A stretch of DNA of 64,000 bases. Origin: Allobosea sp. (lineage in GTDB: Bacteria; Pseudomonadota; Alphaproteobacteria; Rhizobiales; Beijerinckiaceae). Within the stretch, counting starts at the first letter, position 1. Each line of letters begins with the position of its first letter. Shown here in pieces: positions 37,219-46,210 of this stretch. The notes below the pieces were generated by a model. The model was not told the DNA's origin. It saw nothing but the letters and a program-made list of their open reading frames with translations, and made no database searches. The translations under genes were made by a program, and so were the position numbers. The stretch lies in contig JAAEQB010000121.1 in NCBI GenBank assembly GCA_024231975.1, positions 46,829-110,828 on the forward strand. The letters are read 5' to 3'.

Positions 37219-38517
37219 CTACTCGTCCGGCGCGTCGACGATCGGGTCGTAAGGCGCATCCTCGAAGCCGAGCAGGTTCCAGCTCTGGCGCATATGCGGC
37301 GGCAGCGGCGCGCTGACGTCGATCGTGCCCTTGCCGCGCGGATGCGGCAGCACGATCCGGCGCGCCAGCAGATGCAGCTTGTTCTGGATGCCGCCGGGCA
37401 TCTCCCAGTTCTGGATGTCGAAGTATTTGGGATCGCCGACGATCGGATGGCCGATATGGGCGGCGTGGGCACGCAATTGGTGGGTGCGCCCGGTCACCGG
37501 CTTGAGCGAGAGCCAGGCCAGCTTCTGCGCCGCGGTCTCGACCACGGCGTAATAAGTCACCGCATGCATCGCGCCCTCTCCGCCATGCTCGGCGACGGCC
37601 ATGCGCTGGTCGCCGTCATAGGCTTCCTCGCGCGCGAGATAGGTCGAGATCCGGCCCTGCTTCACGCGCGGGACATGATAGACCAGCGCCCAATAGACCT
37701 TGCGGGCCGAGCGCGAGCGGAAGGTCTTGGCCAAAGTCGCCGCGGCAAAGCGCGATTTGGCGATGACGAGGCAGCCGGCCGTGTCCTTGTCGAGGCGATG
37801 GACGAGGCGCGGCTTCTGCCCATCCTTGCCGGTCAAGGCCGCCAGCATGCCGTCGACATGGCGGGTCGTGCCCGAGCCGCCCTGCACGGCCAGGCCCGCC
37901 GGCTTGTTGAGGACCATGACGTCCTCGTCCTCATAGAGCGTGATCGAACGCAGGAAGCCGATCGTATCCGCATCGGCCTTGGCCGAGCGCGGCCGTTCCG
38001 CTGCCTGCTCCAGCTTCAGCGGCGGGATGCGTACGGTCTGGCCTGCCTCCAGCCGGTCCTTGCTGTCGGCGCGCTTGCCGTCGACGCGCAGTTCGCCCTT
38101 CCGGACGATGCGCTGGATATGGCTGAAGGAGAGCTGCGGGAAGCGCGCCTCGAGGAAGCGGTCGATCCGCATCTCGTTCTCGTCCTGCGTCACCACCAGC
38201 TGCTGCACGCCGGTCGAGAGCACCTCGGCGGTGACCGCCTTGACCTCCGCGCGCGTCGGCACATCCGTGATCGGCGGCTTGCGTGGCGCGGGCTTGCGCG
38301 GACCAGCGGCCTTCGCCGGATGATGCGGCTTCGGGTTGCGCGTCGGCTCGGTCCGCACGACCTCGTCCTCCGCCGGGCGCGGCCTGGCGCGGGCCGAGCG
38401 GCGCGCATCATGGCTCGGGCGCTTGCCCTTGGGCGCGCCGGAGGCGGGCGGCCTGCCGCCGCGCTTGGGGCCATTGCCCCGCGAGGGGCCGCCGGTTCCC
38501 TTGCCGCCGGTTCTCAT
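37219..38517 (-). CDS. rluC: RluA-family 23S rRNA pseudouridine synthase (RluC/RluD-like)
   Basis: 432 residues from the ATG at 38517. Residues 1-100 are a disordered Lys/Arg/Pro/Gly-rich extension. An S4 RNA-binding domain follows (MRIDRFLEARFPQLSFSHIQRIVRKGEL region), then the catalytic domain with HRLDKDTAGCLVIAK, whose Asp is the nucleophile, and KPVTGRTHQLRAHAAHIGHPI. Isomerises uridines in 23S rRNA. The start codon overlaps the stop of crcB as ATGA, implying translational coupling. The N-terminal extension is much longer than in E. coli RluC. Confidence 0.9.
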   Translation of the reverse strand: MRTGGKGTGGPSRGNGPKRGGRPPASGAPKGKRPSHDARRSARARPRPAEDEVVRTEPTRNPKPHHPAKAAGPRKPAPRKPPITDVPTRAEVKAVTAEVLSTGVQQLVVTQDENEMRIDRFLEARFPQLSFSHIQRIVRKGELRVDGKRADSKDRLEAGQTVRIPPLKLEQAAERPRSAKADADTIGFLRSITLYEDEDVMVLNKPAGLAVQGGSGTTRHVDGMLAALTGKDGQKPRLVHRLDKDTAGCLVIAKSRFAAATLAKTFRSRSARKVYWALVYHVPRVKQGRISTYLAREEAYDGDQRMAVAEHGGEGAMHAVTYYAVVETAAQKLAWLSLKPVTGRTHQLRAHAAHIGHPIVGDPKYFDIQNWEMPGGIQNKLHLLARRIVLPHPRGKGTIDVSAPLPPHMRQSWNLLGFEDAPYDPIVDAPDE

Positions 38518-38897
38518 GTCAGCCCCCGCACGATGGACAATCCCGCAACCAGCGCCAGCAGCGACAGCGCGACCGAGCCGACCACATAGAACGCCGCCAT
38601 CATCGCCTCGCCGCGCTCCCAGAGCAGCACCGCATCGAGCGAGAAGGCCGAGAAGGTGGTGAAGCCGCCCAGAATGCCGGTGGCGAGGAAGAGCCGCGTA
38701 TGCGGCGGCCAGCCCTCGCCCGCCTTGAAGGCGAAGAAGCCGGCGACCAGCCCCATCACGCCGGAGCCGAGAATGTTGATCGCCATCGTGCCATAGGGGA
38801 ACGACATGCCGAGCCATTTCAGCGCGAGCTGATTGACGCCGTGCCGGAGCACGCCGCCGATGCCGGCGCCGAGGAAGACGAGAGCGGTGGAAAGCAT
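38514..38897 (-). CDS. crcB: Fluoride channel CrcB/FluC
   Basis: 127 residues with four transmembrane helices, normal for the family. The conserved features are GGVLRHGVNQ, GTMAINILGSGVMG and GGFTTFSAFSLD, the last carrying the Phe/Ser/Thr residues along the fluoride path. Forms a dual-topology dimer in the inner membrane that lets toxic fluoride out. The gene overlaps rluC by 4 bp. No fluoride riboswitch was seen upstream. Confidence 0.93.
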   Translation of the reverse strand: MLSTALVFLGAGIGGVLRHGVNQLALKWLGMSFPYGTMAINILGSGVMGLVAGFFAFKAGEGWPPHTRLFLATGILGGFTTFSAFSLDAVLLWERGEAMMAAFYVVGSVALSLLALVAGLSIVRGLT

Positions 38898-39212
38898 CTG
38901 CGAGGCATAGAGTGCCCTGCGGCCTCAGACAAACGAAATCCGTTGCGATCAGTGCCTATCTCGCCGTTTCCGTGCCGTACATGGTGACCTTCCTCGTCTC
39001 GTTCGTATCGCTGATCGCGGCCTGCTTCATCCCGGTGCGCCGCTTCAGCGCGGTCGACAAGCGCGGCTGGGCGCTCTACAGCGTCGCCCCCCGCCCACGC
39101 TGCCCCCGCGCTCGTAGCGGCAGGCATGGCGAATCCGTCCCGTCGAGGCGATTGACTTGCCACCATCACGCCCGGCAGAAACACCGGAACGCAGGGGGTG
39201 ATCGTCGCGCCG
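38898..39212. other. Intergenic region with a possible gene remnant
   Basis: Between crcB and the porin gene. The plus frame from about 38936 to 39090 reads KSVAISAYLAVSVPYMVTF, then LVSFVSLIAACFIPVRRF and SAVDKRGWALY, with G/C-rich third positions like a coding sequence and one clear hydrophobic helix. No ribosome site or convincing start is present, and coding character fades after 39090. It may be the remains of a membrane protein gene. The rest should hold the promoters of crcB and the porin. Confidence 0.25.
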
Positions 39213-40535
39213 ATGGCATGCGGTTCTGAACCGGGAGGCGAGCGTATCGGCGCGGCTTGGCGCGCGATCTTGCCTGCCGGCCTTAGCCTCGCGCTCCTCT
39301 CGCAGACCGCCTTCGCCGCATCGCCGCGCCTGCCGTCCCGCCCGGCGCAAGCCCCAAGCTTCGCCCGCGCCTGCACCATCACGCTGCCCGAGACCCCGCC
39401 GCTCTTCGCCAGCACGGCAGCCGCCACCGACAAGGACGAGGCGGACGACGACAGCGACGATGATGACGATGACGACGAGGACGAGGACGAGGACCCGCCG
39501 GAGCGCGGCCTTGTCCTGCCGGGGTCCGCGACCTGCCTCTCGATCACCGGCACGGTCAGCGCCGGCATGCAGCGTGATTCCTTCCGCGCCTCGCGCAACG
39601 GCCCGCCGGCTCCCTCCGCCACGACCTCCTTCCCGGTCAGCGCCGCCTTCCGCATCGCGACCTCGCACGAGCTCGCCTCGGGCCTGCGGGTTGGCACCGC
39701 CTTCGGCTTCACGCTTTACAGCCCGGTCGACGGCATTAGCGATCCTTCGATCGACGAGGCGACCATCCTGATCGGCCCTTGGACCTTCGGCCTCGATTCC
39801 TCGCGCTTCGCCTTCTGGACCGGCGACGAGTTCATCTTCTCGGCGCGCGTGCCTTCCCGCACCGTCGGCATCATCGCGCTGGAATTGCCGCTGACCGAGA
39901 GCTGGACGGCGACGCTCGCCCTCGAGGACCCGGCACTCGGCAACACCTCCTCGACCGCACCGGTCCAGACCGGACGGCGGTTCCCGGATGCGGTCGGCCG
40001 CCTCGTCTACGAGCAGGGCGGCTGGACCATCCACGGCGCCCTCGCCCTGCGCGAGATTCCCGGCACGCCCAGGCGCTTCGGCCGTGCCGGAATCATCGGC
40101 GCGACCTATGAGGGCGAGGCCCTCGGCCATGGCTGGAGCCTGACCGGCCAGATCGCCGGCGCGATCGACGGCGCGCCCTATATCGGCTCGGTGCTCGATG
40201 CCCGCATCGTCAACCGCGTGCTGCTGGCGAGCGACGCCACGCGCGGCTTCTCGGCCGTCGTCTCCGGCCGCTTCGAATGGACCGACGAGCTCGCCAGCAA
40301 CGCCTATCTCAGCCGCTACTGGCTCGCAGTGCCGCTGCTCGCCAACCAGATCCGCGGCGAGGTCAGGATCGACCGCTTCGCCGCCAATCTGGTCTGGACG
40401 CCGGTGGAGGGCTTCAAGGCCGGAATCGAAAGCTCGGTCGCCTGGGCCAAGATCGCGCTGACCGGCCGCGACATCGCGGCCGGCTTGGCCGGGCGGCAGA
40501 TCTCGACGCAGGTTTTTATTGAGCGCAGCTTCTAG
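39213..40535 (+). CDS. Divergent alphaproteobacterial porin with a polyacidic insert
   Basis: 440 residues from the ATG at 39213; a GTG at 39198 is an alternative. A signal peptide (LPAGLSLALLSQTAFA) leads to a region with two Cys residues (RACTITLPE and PGSATCLSITGTVSAGM), matching the Cys-framed N-terminal element of PF02530 porins. The rest alternates aromatic and Gly residues as amphipathic strands and ends in the terminal Phe of VFIERSF, typical of outer-membrane barrels. Residues 73-94 are a run of 19 Asp/Glu among 22, absent from ordinary family members. It should form a diffusion pore; the acidic stretch may sit at the pore mouth. Confidence 0.75.
   Translation: MACGSEPGGERIGAAWRAILPAGLSLALLSQTAFAASPRLPSRPAQAPSFARACTITLPETPPLFASTAAATDKDEADDDSDDDDDDDEDEDEDPPERGLVLPGSATCLSITGTVSAGMQRDSFRASRNGPPAPSATTSFPVSAAFRIATSHELASGLRVGTAFGFTLYSPVDGISDPSIDEATILIGPWTFGLDSSRFAFWTGDEFIFSARVPSRTVGIIALELPLTESWTATLALEDPALGNTSSTAPVQTGRRFPDAVGRLVYEQGGWTIHGALALREIPGTPRRFGRAGIIGATYEGEALGHGWSLTGQIAGAIDGAPYIGSVLDARIVNRVLLASDATRGFSAVVSGRFEWTDELASNAYLSRYWLAVPLLANQIRGEVRIDRFAANLVWTPVEGFKAGIESSVAWAKIALTGRDIAAGLAGRQISTQVFIERSF
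39429..39494 (+). repeat. GAY/GAR low-complexity tract coding for poly-Asp/Glu
   Basis: Twenty-two codons, nineteen of them GAC, GAT or GAG, inside the porin gene. Codon choice is mixed (GAC, GAT, GAG), so the acidic protein sequence rather than a simple DNA slippage repeat seems conserved. Confidence 0.8.
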
Positions 40536-40565
40536 CGGTCGTGGCTTTCACAGAGCAGCCAACGC

Positions 40566-40664
40566 CGTCATGCTCGCCCTTGTGGCGAGCATCCACGTAT
40601 TGAACCCCGCACGCGATCAGCGAAGTGAAGACGTAGATGGTCGGGACAAGCCCGACCATGACGG
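40566..40664. repeat. Compound dispersed palindrome, family B
   Basis: Two perfect hairpins, ATGCTCGCC/GGCGAGCAT (40570-40592) and ATGGTCGGG/CCCGACCAT (40637-40659), are enclosed by outer arms CGTCATG and CATGACGG. It lies between the convergent porin and rarA genes. Confidence 0.7.
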
Positions 40665-40703
40665 AGGGGGAGCACGCGGGTTATTGAGTTCGGCAAAGCC
40701 GCC

Positions 40704-42011
40704 CTACTCCCCTCGCTCCTGCCTGAGCTTCTCCCAATACTCCAGTCGCTTCCTGATCTCGCGCTCGAAGCCGCGCTCCGGCGGGTCGTAGAAAAGCTGG
40801 CGGCCGAGCGCGTCCGGCCAGTAGTTCTGGCCGGAGAAGGCGTCGGGCGCGTCATGGTCATAGGCGTAGTCGGCGCCGTAGCCCTCTTCCTTCATCAGCT
40901 TGGTCGGGGCATTCAGGATGGTCTTGGGCGGCGTCAGCGAGCCCGCCTGCTTGGCGGTGCGCATCGCCGCCTTGTAGGCGACATAGGCGGCGTTCGATTT
41001 CGGCGCGGTCGCGAGATAGATCACCGTATTGGCCAGAGCGAGCTCGCCCTCGGGCGAGCCGAGCTGCTCATAGGTCTCGGCCGCGGCGCGAGCATGCACC
41101 AATGCCTGCGGGTCGGCGAGGCCGATATCCTCGACCGCCATGCGCACCAGCCGTCGCGCCAGGAAGCGCGGATCCTCGCCGGCATCGAGCATGCGGGCGA
41201 AATAATAGAGCGCCGCATCGGGATCGGAGCCGCGGATCGTCTTGTGCAGCGCCGAGATCAGATTGTAGTGGCCGTCCTGCGCCTTGTCGTAGATCGGCGC
41301 GCGGCGCTGGATCACCTCGGAAAGGCCGGCCTCGTCGAAGATCTCGCCCGGCTTGGCGGCGCGCCAGGTCTCCTCGGCCAGCGTCAGCACCGCCCGCCCG
41401 TCGCCATCGGCGAAGCGCGCCAGCGCGAGACGCGCCTCCGGCGTCAGCGGCAACTCGCGATTCTCCAGCGCCTCGGCGCGGCCGAGCATGAAGAGCAGCG
41501 CGCCCTCGTCGAGCGCCTTGAAGGTCAGGACGCGGGCCCGCGACAGCAACGCCGCATTCAGCGCGAAGGACGGGTTCTCGGTGGTGGCGCCGACCAGCGT
41601 GATCGTGCCGTCCTCCATCACCGGCAGGAAGGCGTCCTGCTGGGCCCGGTTGAAGCGGTGGATCTCGTCGACGAACAGCAAGGTGCCCCGGCCGCCGAGT
41701 CGCCGGCCGCGAGCGGCGTCGAAGACCTTCTTCAGGTCGGCGACGCCGGAGAAGATCGCGCTGATCTGCTCGAAGCCGAGATCGGTCGCCCCCGCCAGCA
41801 GGCGCGCCACGGTGGTCTTGCCGGTACCGGGCGGGCCCCAGAAGATCAGGCTGCCGAGCGAGCCGGAGGCGATCAGCCGGGTGAGGACGCCGTCCTCGCC
41901 GGTCAGGTGATCCTGGCCGGAGACCTCGCCGAGCGTCGTCGGCCGCACCCGGTCGGCGAGCGGGCGCGGGCCTGACTTGTCGAGACCGGATGCTGAGAAG
42001 AGGTCGGTCAC
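40704..42011 (-). CDS. rarA: Replication-associated recombination protein RarA (MgsA), AAA+ ATPase
   Basis: 435 residues from the GTG at 42011, one base after the degQ stop, so translation is probably coupled; a second GTG at 42050 is also open. Walker A GPPGTGKTT, Walker B LLFVDEIHRFNRAQQ, sensor 1 GATTENPSF, then the C-terminal tetramerisation part with RRLVRMAVEDIGLADP and KSNAAYVAYKAAM. The protein acts at stalled replication forks together with SSB. The order degQ-rarA is common in this bacterial order. Confidence 0.93.
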   Translation of the reverse strand: MTDLFSASGLDKSGPRPLADRVRPTTLGEVSGQDHLTGEDGVLTRLIASGSLGSLIFWGPPGTGKTTVARLLAGATDLGFEQISAIFSGVADLKKVFDAARGRRLGGRGTLLFVDEIHRFNRAQQDAFLPVMEDGTITLVGATTENPSFALNAALLSRARVLTFKALDEGALLFMLGRAEALENRELPLTPEARLALARFADGDGRAVLTLAEETWRAAKPGEIFDEAGLSEVIQRRAPIYDKAQDGHYNLISALHKTIRGSDPDAALYYFARMLDAGEDPRFLARRLVRMAVEDIGLADPQALVHARAAAETYEQLGSPEGELALANTVIYLATAPKSNAAYVAYKAAMRTAKQAGSLTPPKTILNAPTKLMKEEGYGADYAYDHDAPDAFSGQNYWPDALGRQLFYDPPERGFEREIRKRLEYWEKLRQERGE

Positions 42012-42012
42012 C

Positions 42013-43443
42013 TCACCCGCCAAAGGTCGAGGTAACCGTCTGCCCGCCACGTGAGATCGTCACCTCCCAGGAGCGCTTGCGCTCGCGCGTCGCCAGCTCG
42101 ATCTCGCGCGAGGCGGCGATGCGCTCGCCGTTGATGGCAAGGATGAGATCGCCCTTCTGGAAGCCGACGCGTGCGGCCGGACTGCCCTCCTCGATCTCGC
42201 TGACGACGACGCCCTCGGTCGACAGGTCGATCGAGAGCTCCTCGGCGACGGCGGGCGACAGGTTCAGCACGGTGAGACCGGTGAAGGGCGAACGGCCGGC
42301 GACCTTGACCGGCTCGCGCGGGCGCGTCTCCGGCGCCGGCCTCAGCTTGACGGGGATGGTGATGCGCTTGCCGCCACGCAGCACGGTAAGCTGCGTCGTG
42401 CCACCGATCGGCCGCGTCGCGAAGCGGTAGCCGAAGCTCTCGGGGTCGTCGACGCCGATGCCGTCGACGGCGAGGATCACGTCCGAGCGCTTGAGGCCGC
42501 CTTCCGCCGCAGGCCCCGCATCGACCACGCTCGCGACCACCGAGCCGGCCGGCCGGTCGAGCCCGAGCCCATCGGCGACATCCTGGGTCAGCGCCTGCAG
42601 CCGCGCCCCGAACCAGGCGCGGCGCACCGTCGTCGCCCCCGTCTTGGCGCTATCGACGACGACACGGACCATGGCCGAGGGAATGGCGAAACCGATGCCG
42701 ACGCTGCCGCCCGACTTCGAGAAGATCGCGGTGTTGATGCCGGTGAGCCGGCCCTGCATGTCGACCAGCGCGCCGCCGGAATTGCCGGGGTTGATCGCTG
42801 CGTCGGTCTGGATGAAGGACTGCGCGTCGCCGACCCCGACCTGTGTGCGCGCCAGTGCCGAGATGATGCCCTGTGTCACTGTCTGGCCGACGCCGAACGG
42901 GTTGCCGATCGCCAGCACCAGATCGCCGATCTGCAGTGTGTCGGAATCGCCGAGCTCGATCGCGGCGAGGTCCTTGGCGCCCTTGAGCTTGAGCACGGCA
43001 AGATCGGTACGCGGGTCGCGCAGCAGGATCGTCGCCTCGTATTCACGCTTGTCGGCCAGCGCGACCTTGACCTCGGTCATGCCCTCGATGACGTGGTTGT
43101 TGGTGACGACCAGCCCCGCTGCGTCGACGATCACCCCCGAGCCGAGCGAGCGCTGCACCTGCTCGCGCGGCAGGCCGAAGCCGCCATCTCCGAAGAAGCG
43201 GCGGAAGAACGGATCGTCCATGAACGGGTTCTGCGGCCGCCGCTCGACACGCGCGCCATAGACGTTGACGACCGAGGCGGCCGTCTTCTGCACCACCGGC
43301 GCGAAGGACAACGTGATCTGCTGGCGCGCCTCTGGGACTTGCCGGGCCTGGGCGAGCGCCAGCGTCGAAACGCCCGCGGACAGCGCAAGGCCAAGGATCA
43401 GGGCAGCGAGCTGACGATGATTCGGCACGATGGAACGGCGCAT
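42013..43443 (-). CDS. degQ: Periplasmic serine protease of the DegP/DegQ (HtrA) family
   Basis: 476 residues from the ATG at 43443, with AAGGAG at a 6-base spacing. Signal peptide to about residue 32. Trypsin-like domain with the triad His117 (TNNHVIEG), Asp147 (RTDLAVLKL) and Ser222 (NPGNSGGAL). Two PDZ domains follow, the first around WFGARLQALTQDVADGLGL and the second around VVVSEIEEGSPAARVGFQKGD. Degrades or holds misfolded envelope proteins. DegP and DegQ cannot be told apart safely here; the residue 60-100 loop is of moderate length. Confidence 0.9.
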   Translation of the reverse strand: MRRSIVPNHRQLAALILGLALSAGVSTLALAQARQVPEARQQITLSFAPVVQKTAASVVNVYGARVERRPQNPFMDDPFFRRFFGDGGFGLPREQVQRSLGSGVIVDAAGLVVTNNHVIEGMTEVKVALADKREYEATILLRDPRTDLAVLKLKGAKDLAAIELGDSDTLQIGDLVLAIGNPFGVGQTVTQGIISALARTQVGVGDAQSFIQTDAAINPGNSGGALVDMQGRLTGINTAIFSKSGGSVGIGFAIPSAMVRVVVDSAKTGATTVRRAWFGARLQALTQDVADGLGLDRPAGSVVASVVDAGPAAEGGLKRSDVILAVDGIGVDDPESFGYRFATRPIGGTTQLTVLRGGKRITIPVKLRPAPETRPREPVKVAGRSPFTGLTVLNLSPAVAEELSIDLSTEGVVVSEIEEGSPAARVGFQKGDLILAINGERIAASREIELATRERKRSWEVTISRGGQTVTSTFGG

Positions 43444-43599
43444 GCCGATCTCCTTCTTGAAACAAAACAACTGCCTCGGGCGTTCGCTTCCAGAACTATC
43501 CCGCCATGGCAGCGTCCCGGATAGTCTCGGAAACACGCGCGGCGTGATTCCGTTCTGGGTCGCGTAACTCCCCGCTTTGCCCCCGAAAGGACGATCGAC

Positions 43600-44019
43600 G
43601 TGAGCCTCGTGCGCCTTGTTTATGCCAGCCGTAGCCGACTCGTCGAGGCGGATCGACGCGCCGAGCTCGCGCGCATTCTCGAGGCGGCGCGACGGCTCAA
43701 TGCCGAAAGACATGTCACGGGCTTCCTGATGGCGACGCCGGGCGGATTCGCCCAGATCCTCGAAGGCGAGGCCGGCTCTATCGCGGAAACCTATGGCCGG
43801 ATCATGGTCGATCCGCGCCATGACGAGTTGCGCCTGCTGGCGCAGGATGTCGTCGCTCAGCGGCAGTTCGCCGGCTGGGCGATGGCCTTCGCCGAGCACA
43901 ACGAGACCACCGCGTTCATCTTCGGGCTCTACGGCGTCTCGCCGGACACCGAACTGTTCGAGCAGCCGCTGGACGTGCTGCTCGATCTCGCCGCCGAGCT
44001 CGCCAGCGCCCGGGCCTGA
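43600..44019 (+). CDS. Stand-alone BLUF-domain blue-light sensor
   Basis: 139 residues starting at GTG with GAAAGGA upstream. The flavin-binding residues of the family can be placed: Tyr8 (LVRLVYASR), Asn34, Gln52 (GGFAQILEG), Trp93 and Met95 (GWAMAF). Spacing from Asn34 to Gln52 and from Gln52 to Trp93 equals that of the cyanobacterial PixD type, with two extra residues between Tyr8 and Asn34. BLUF proteins bind FAD and signal blue light. No output domain is attached, so it must act through a partner protein. The N-terminal 100 residues are the domain and the rest are two helices. Confidence 0.88.
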   Translation: MSLVRLVYASRSRLVEADRRAELARILEAARRLNAERHVTGFLMATPGGFAQILEGEAGSIAETYGRIMVDPRHDELRLLAQDVVAQRQFAGWAMAFAEHNETTAFIFGLYGVSPDTELFEQPLDVLLDLAAELASARA

Positions 44020-44022
44020 ACC

Positions 44023-44979
44023 CTATTTGGCGTCGCTGAGCAGCACCTTGTACTTCTCGATCTCGCCGGGAACCATCTTGGCGACGAACTCCGGCGACAT
44101 CTCCTCCTTCTCGGGCAGCACCGATGAGAGCTCCTTGAAGCGCGCATGCAGCTTCTCGCTGGAAAGAGCGGTGCGCAGCGCCTGGTTCAGGCGATCGATC
44201 ACCGGCTGCGGCGTGCCCTTCGGTGCAAAGATCGCGTTCCAGCCCTGCGCCTGGAAGGCCGGCAAGCCGGCTTCGGCCGAGGTCGGCACGTCCGGCAGGC
44301 TCGGCAGGCGCTGCGGCGTCGCCACCACCAGCGCCTTGACCTTGTTGCCCTGGACGGCGCCGGAGAGCGAGGTCGCGGCATCGCAGACGCCGTCGATCTG
44401 CCCGCCCATCAGGTCGTTCAGCGCCGGGCCCGCGCCGCGATAGCTCACCAGCGCGACATCGAGGCCGGAGGCCTTGAGGAAGTTGCGGCAGATCAGGTAG
44501 TTCGACGAGCCGACGCCGGCATGGCCGAGGCTGATCTTGCCGGGGTTCGCCTTGGCATAGGCGAGGAATTCCTTGAGGTCCTTGGCCGGGAAGTCGAGCT
44601 TCAGCGCGATCATCGGCGAGGTCTTGGCGACGAGGCCGACCGGCACGAAATCCGCCGGGGTGTATTTCAGGTCGTTGTAGATCGTGTAGGAGGCGGCGTT
44701 GGTGCCGCTGTTGCCGATCACGATGGTGTAGCCGTCGGGCTCGGCTCGCGCCGCCCGCGTCAGCGCGGTCGCGCCGCCCGCCCCGCCCATGTTCTCCATC
44801 ACGATGCGCTGGCCGAGCACCTGCGCCATCTCCTCGCCGACGAGGCGCGCGATCACGTCGGAGGAGCCGCCGGCCGCGAACGGCACCAGCATGTTGATCG
44901 GCTTCGACGGATATTTGTCCTGGGCCCAGGCTGGCAGGATGACGATGGCGGCCAGCACGGCAAGAGCAGCGCGCTTCAT
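44023..44979 (-). CDS. Tripartite tricarboxylate transporter (TctC/Bug) periplasmic receptor
   Basis: 318 residues from the ATG at 44979, which has AGGGAG at 9 bases; three codons more are possible. Signal peptide to about residue 20, then the Bug-family start KYPSKPINMLVPFAAGGSSDVIAR, the cap GGAGGATALTRAARAEPDGYT, and LGHAGVGSSNYL, GAGPALNDLMGGQIDG and LPDVPTSAEAGLPAF. Binds a carboxylate in the periplasm. The tctA and tctB membrane partners are not next to it, which is common for this family. Confidence 0.9.
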   Translation of the reverse strand: MKRAALAVLAAIVILPAWAQDKYPSKPINMLVPFAAGGSSDVIARLVGEEMAQVLGQRIVMENMGGAGGATALTRAARAEPDGYTIVIGNSGTNAASYTIYNDLKYTPADFVPVGLVAKTSPMIALKLDFPAKDLKEFLAYAKANPGKISLGHAGVGSSNYLICRNFLKASGLDVALVSYRGAGPALNDLMGGQIDGVCDAATSLSGAVQGNKVKALVVATPQRLPSLPDVPTSAEAGLPAFQAQGWNAIFAPKGTPQPVIDRLNQALRTALSSEKLHARFKELSSVLPEKEEMSPEFVAKMVPGEIEKYKVLLSDAK

Positions 44980-45128
44980 GCGAAACATCTCCCTCGATAC
45001 CAGGCTTGTTTTCGAAGCAGCGTTGCGCCGCCCTGCCCGGTTTGAGGTGACGCTAGCATCGGCCTGACGCAGCGAAAAGCGCGAGCGGGCGCAACAATTT
45101 CCCGTAGCAATCGCCGGTGCCTACGCCG

Positions 45129-46082
45129 CTATGACAACGAGCGCAGCCGCAAGGGCGAGGCCCGGTGCAGGAGCAGGACCTGCGCGACGGCGATGACCAG
45201 GACGCCGTACAGCGCGAACATCACCGCCTGCGGCACGGTCCAATTCGGGTCCGATACGGCGCGCCCCATGAACAAGGCCGCAGCCCCGAGATCCGGCTCA
45301 TAGGTGAAGAGCATCAACACGCCAATATTGTTGCCGAAATGTGCTCCCATGGCAGCCGCCAGGTTGCCGCTCGCCATCAGGAGCCAAGTCATACACAGTG
45401 AGAAGCCCAAGATGATGAACAATCCGGCGAAGTTCATGGCGGTCGTACCTTCGCCGTGCCAGTGCAGAAGGGTGAACAGCACCGTCGGCAGCCCGAGCCA
45501 AATGACCGGCGTCGCGAAGCGTGCAGCCAGGGCCTGCTGGAGGTAACCGCGAAAGGCGAGCTCCTCGGCCGAGGTCTGCAGGAACAACGCCATAAGCAGC
45601 AACGGTGCAGCCGCGAGCCAGTCCGTGAAGCTGATGCTGTTGCGGATGACGGTCGGATCGATCAGCAGGGCGATCGGCCCCAAGACAATGCCCACGACCA
45701 AGGTCACGATCGTGCTTCTGGCAAAATCCGGCCAATTCAAGCGACGCTCGAGGCCAAACAGATCCCGGATCGATCGCCTGTGGACGATCTTCAAGGCCAC
45801 CCACACGGCGATCCATAGCGAGGCGACCGAAAGGAGCATTGCCACGGTGCCGAGCGGCGTTGCGACCAGCGCCTTGTAGTCGAACGCTTCGAAGATCTCA
45901 TCGAGACCGAAGGGCCAATCCCCGTTGCGGGCCAGGATGACGGCTACGCCTGCAAAGACCAGAGCAATGGACGCAACGACCCAGATGACCGTGATGATCA
46001 CGACAGAAAGGACGATCCGCCACAGCGCGTTCTTCCCGTTGCGAGCCGCGTCGACATAGGCGGCAAAACGGCTTTCTCGCAT
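45129..46082 (-). CDS. CPBP-family intramembrane metalloprotease
   Basis: 317 residues from the ATG at 46082; ATGs at 46112 and 46124 are also in frame and the start is uncertain. Seven or eight transmembrane helices. The three CPBP (ABI) motifs are present: SAEELAFRGYLQQ with the Glu pair and Arg, LLHWHGE with the first His, and GAHFGNNIGVL with the second His and Asn. Such proteases mature or degrade membrane-anchored peptides; the target is unknown. It lies downstream of the rplQ terminator and is transcribed separately. Confidence 0.85.
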   Translation of the reverse strand: MRESRFAAYVDAARNGKNALWRIVLSVVIITVIWVVASIALVFAGVAVILARNGDWPFGLDEIFEAFDYKALVATPLGTVAMLLSVASLWIAVWVALKIVHRRSIRDLFGLERRLNWPDFARSTIVTLVVGIVLGPIALLIDPTVIRNSISFTDWLAAAPLLLMALFLQTSAEELAFRGYLQQALAARFATPVIWLGLPTVLFTLLHWHGEGTTAMNFAGLFIILGFSLCMTWLLMASGNLAAAMGAHFGNNIGVLMLFTYEPDLGAAALFMGRAVSDPNWTVPQAVMFALYGVLVIAVAQVLLLHRASPLRLRSLS

Positions 46083-46156
46083 CGAGATATCCAGGCTCGC
46101 ATCCACCCGCATGCGTATACACATCGAAGCTTCGGTACGTCAGGCCCCGCCGAACG

Positions 46157-46190
46157 AAAAAAGGGCGGTCCGAAGACCGCCCTTTCAAAA
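46157..46190 (-). terminator. Rho-independent terminator of the alpha operon (after rplQ)
   Basis: Stem AAAGGGCGGTC/GACCGCCCTTT (11 bp) with loop CGAA and, on the minus strand, a run of T beyond it. It starts 20 bases after the rplQ stop. An A-rich tail on the other side could make it bidirectional. Confidence 0.9.
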
Positions 46191-46210
46191 ATACTTGATG
46201 CCGGTAAGGC

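Noticed and set aside
38898..39000. Fluoride riboswitch before crcB
   Set aside because: No pseudoknot-type consensus could be found in the upstream sequence.
44023..46082. TctC-like receptor and CPBP protease as one operon
   Set aside because: They share a strand, but nearly 150 bp and no functional link separate them.
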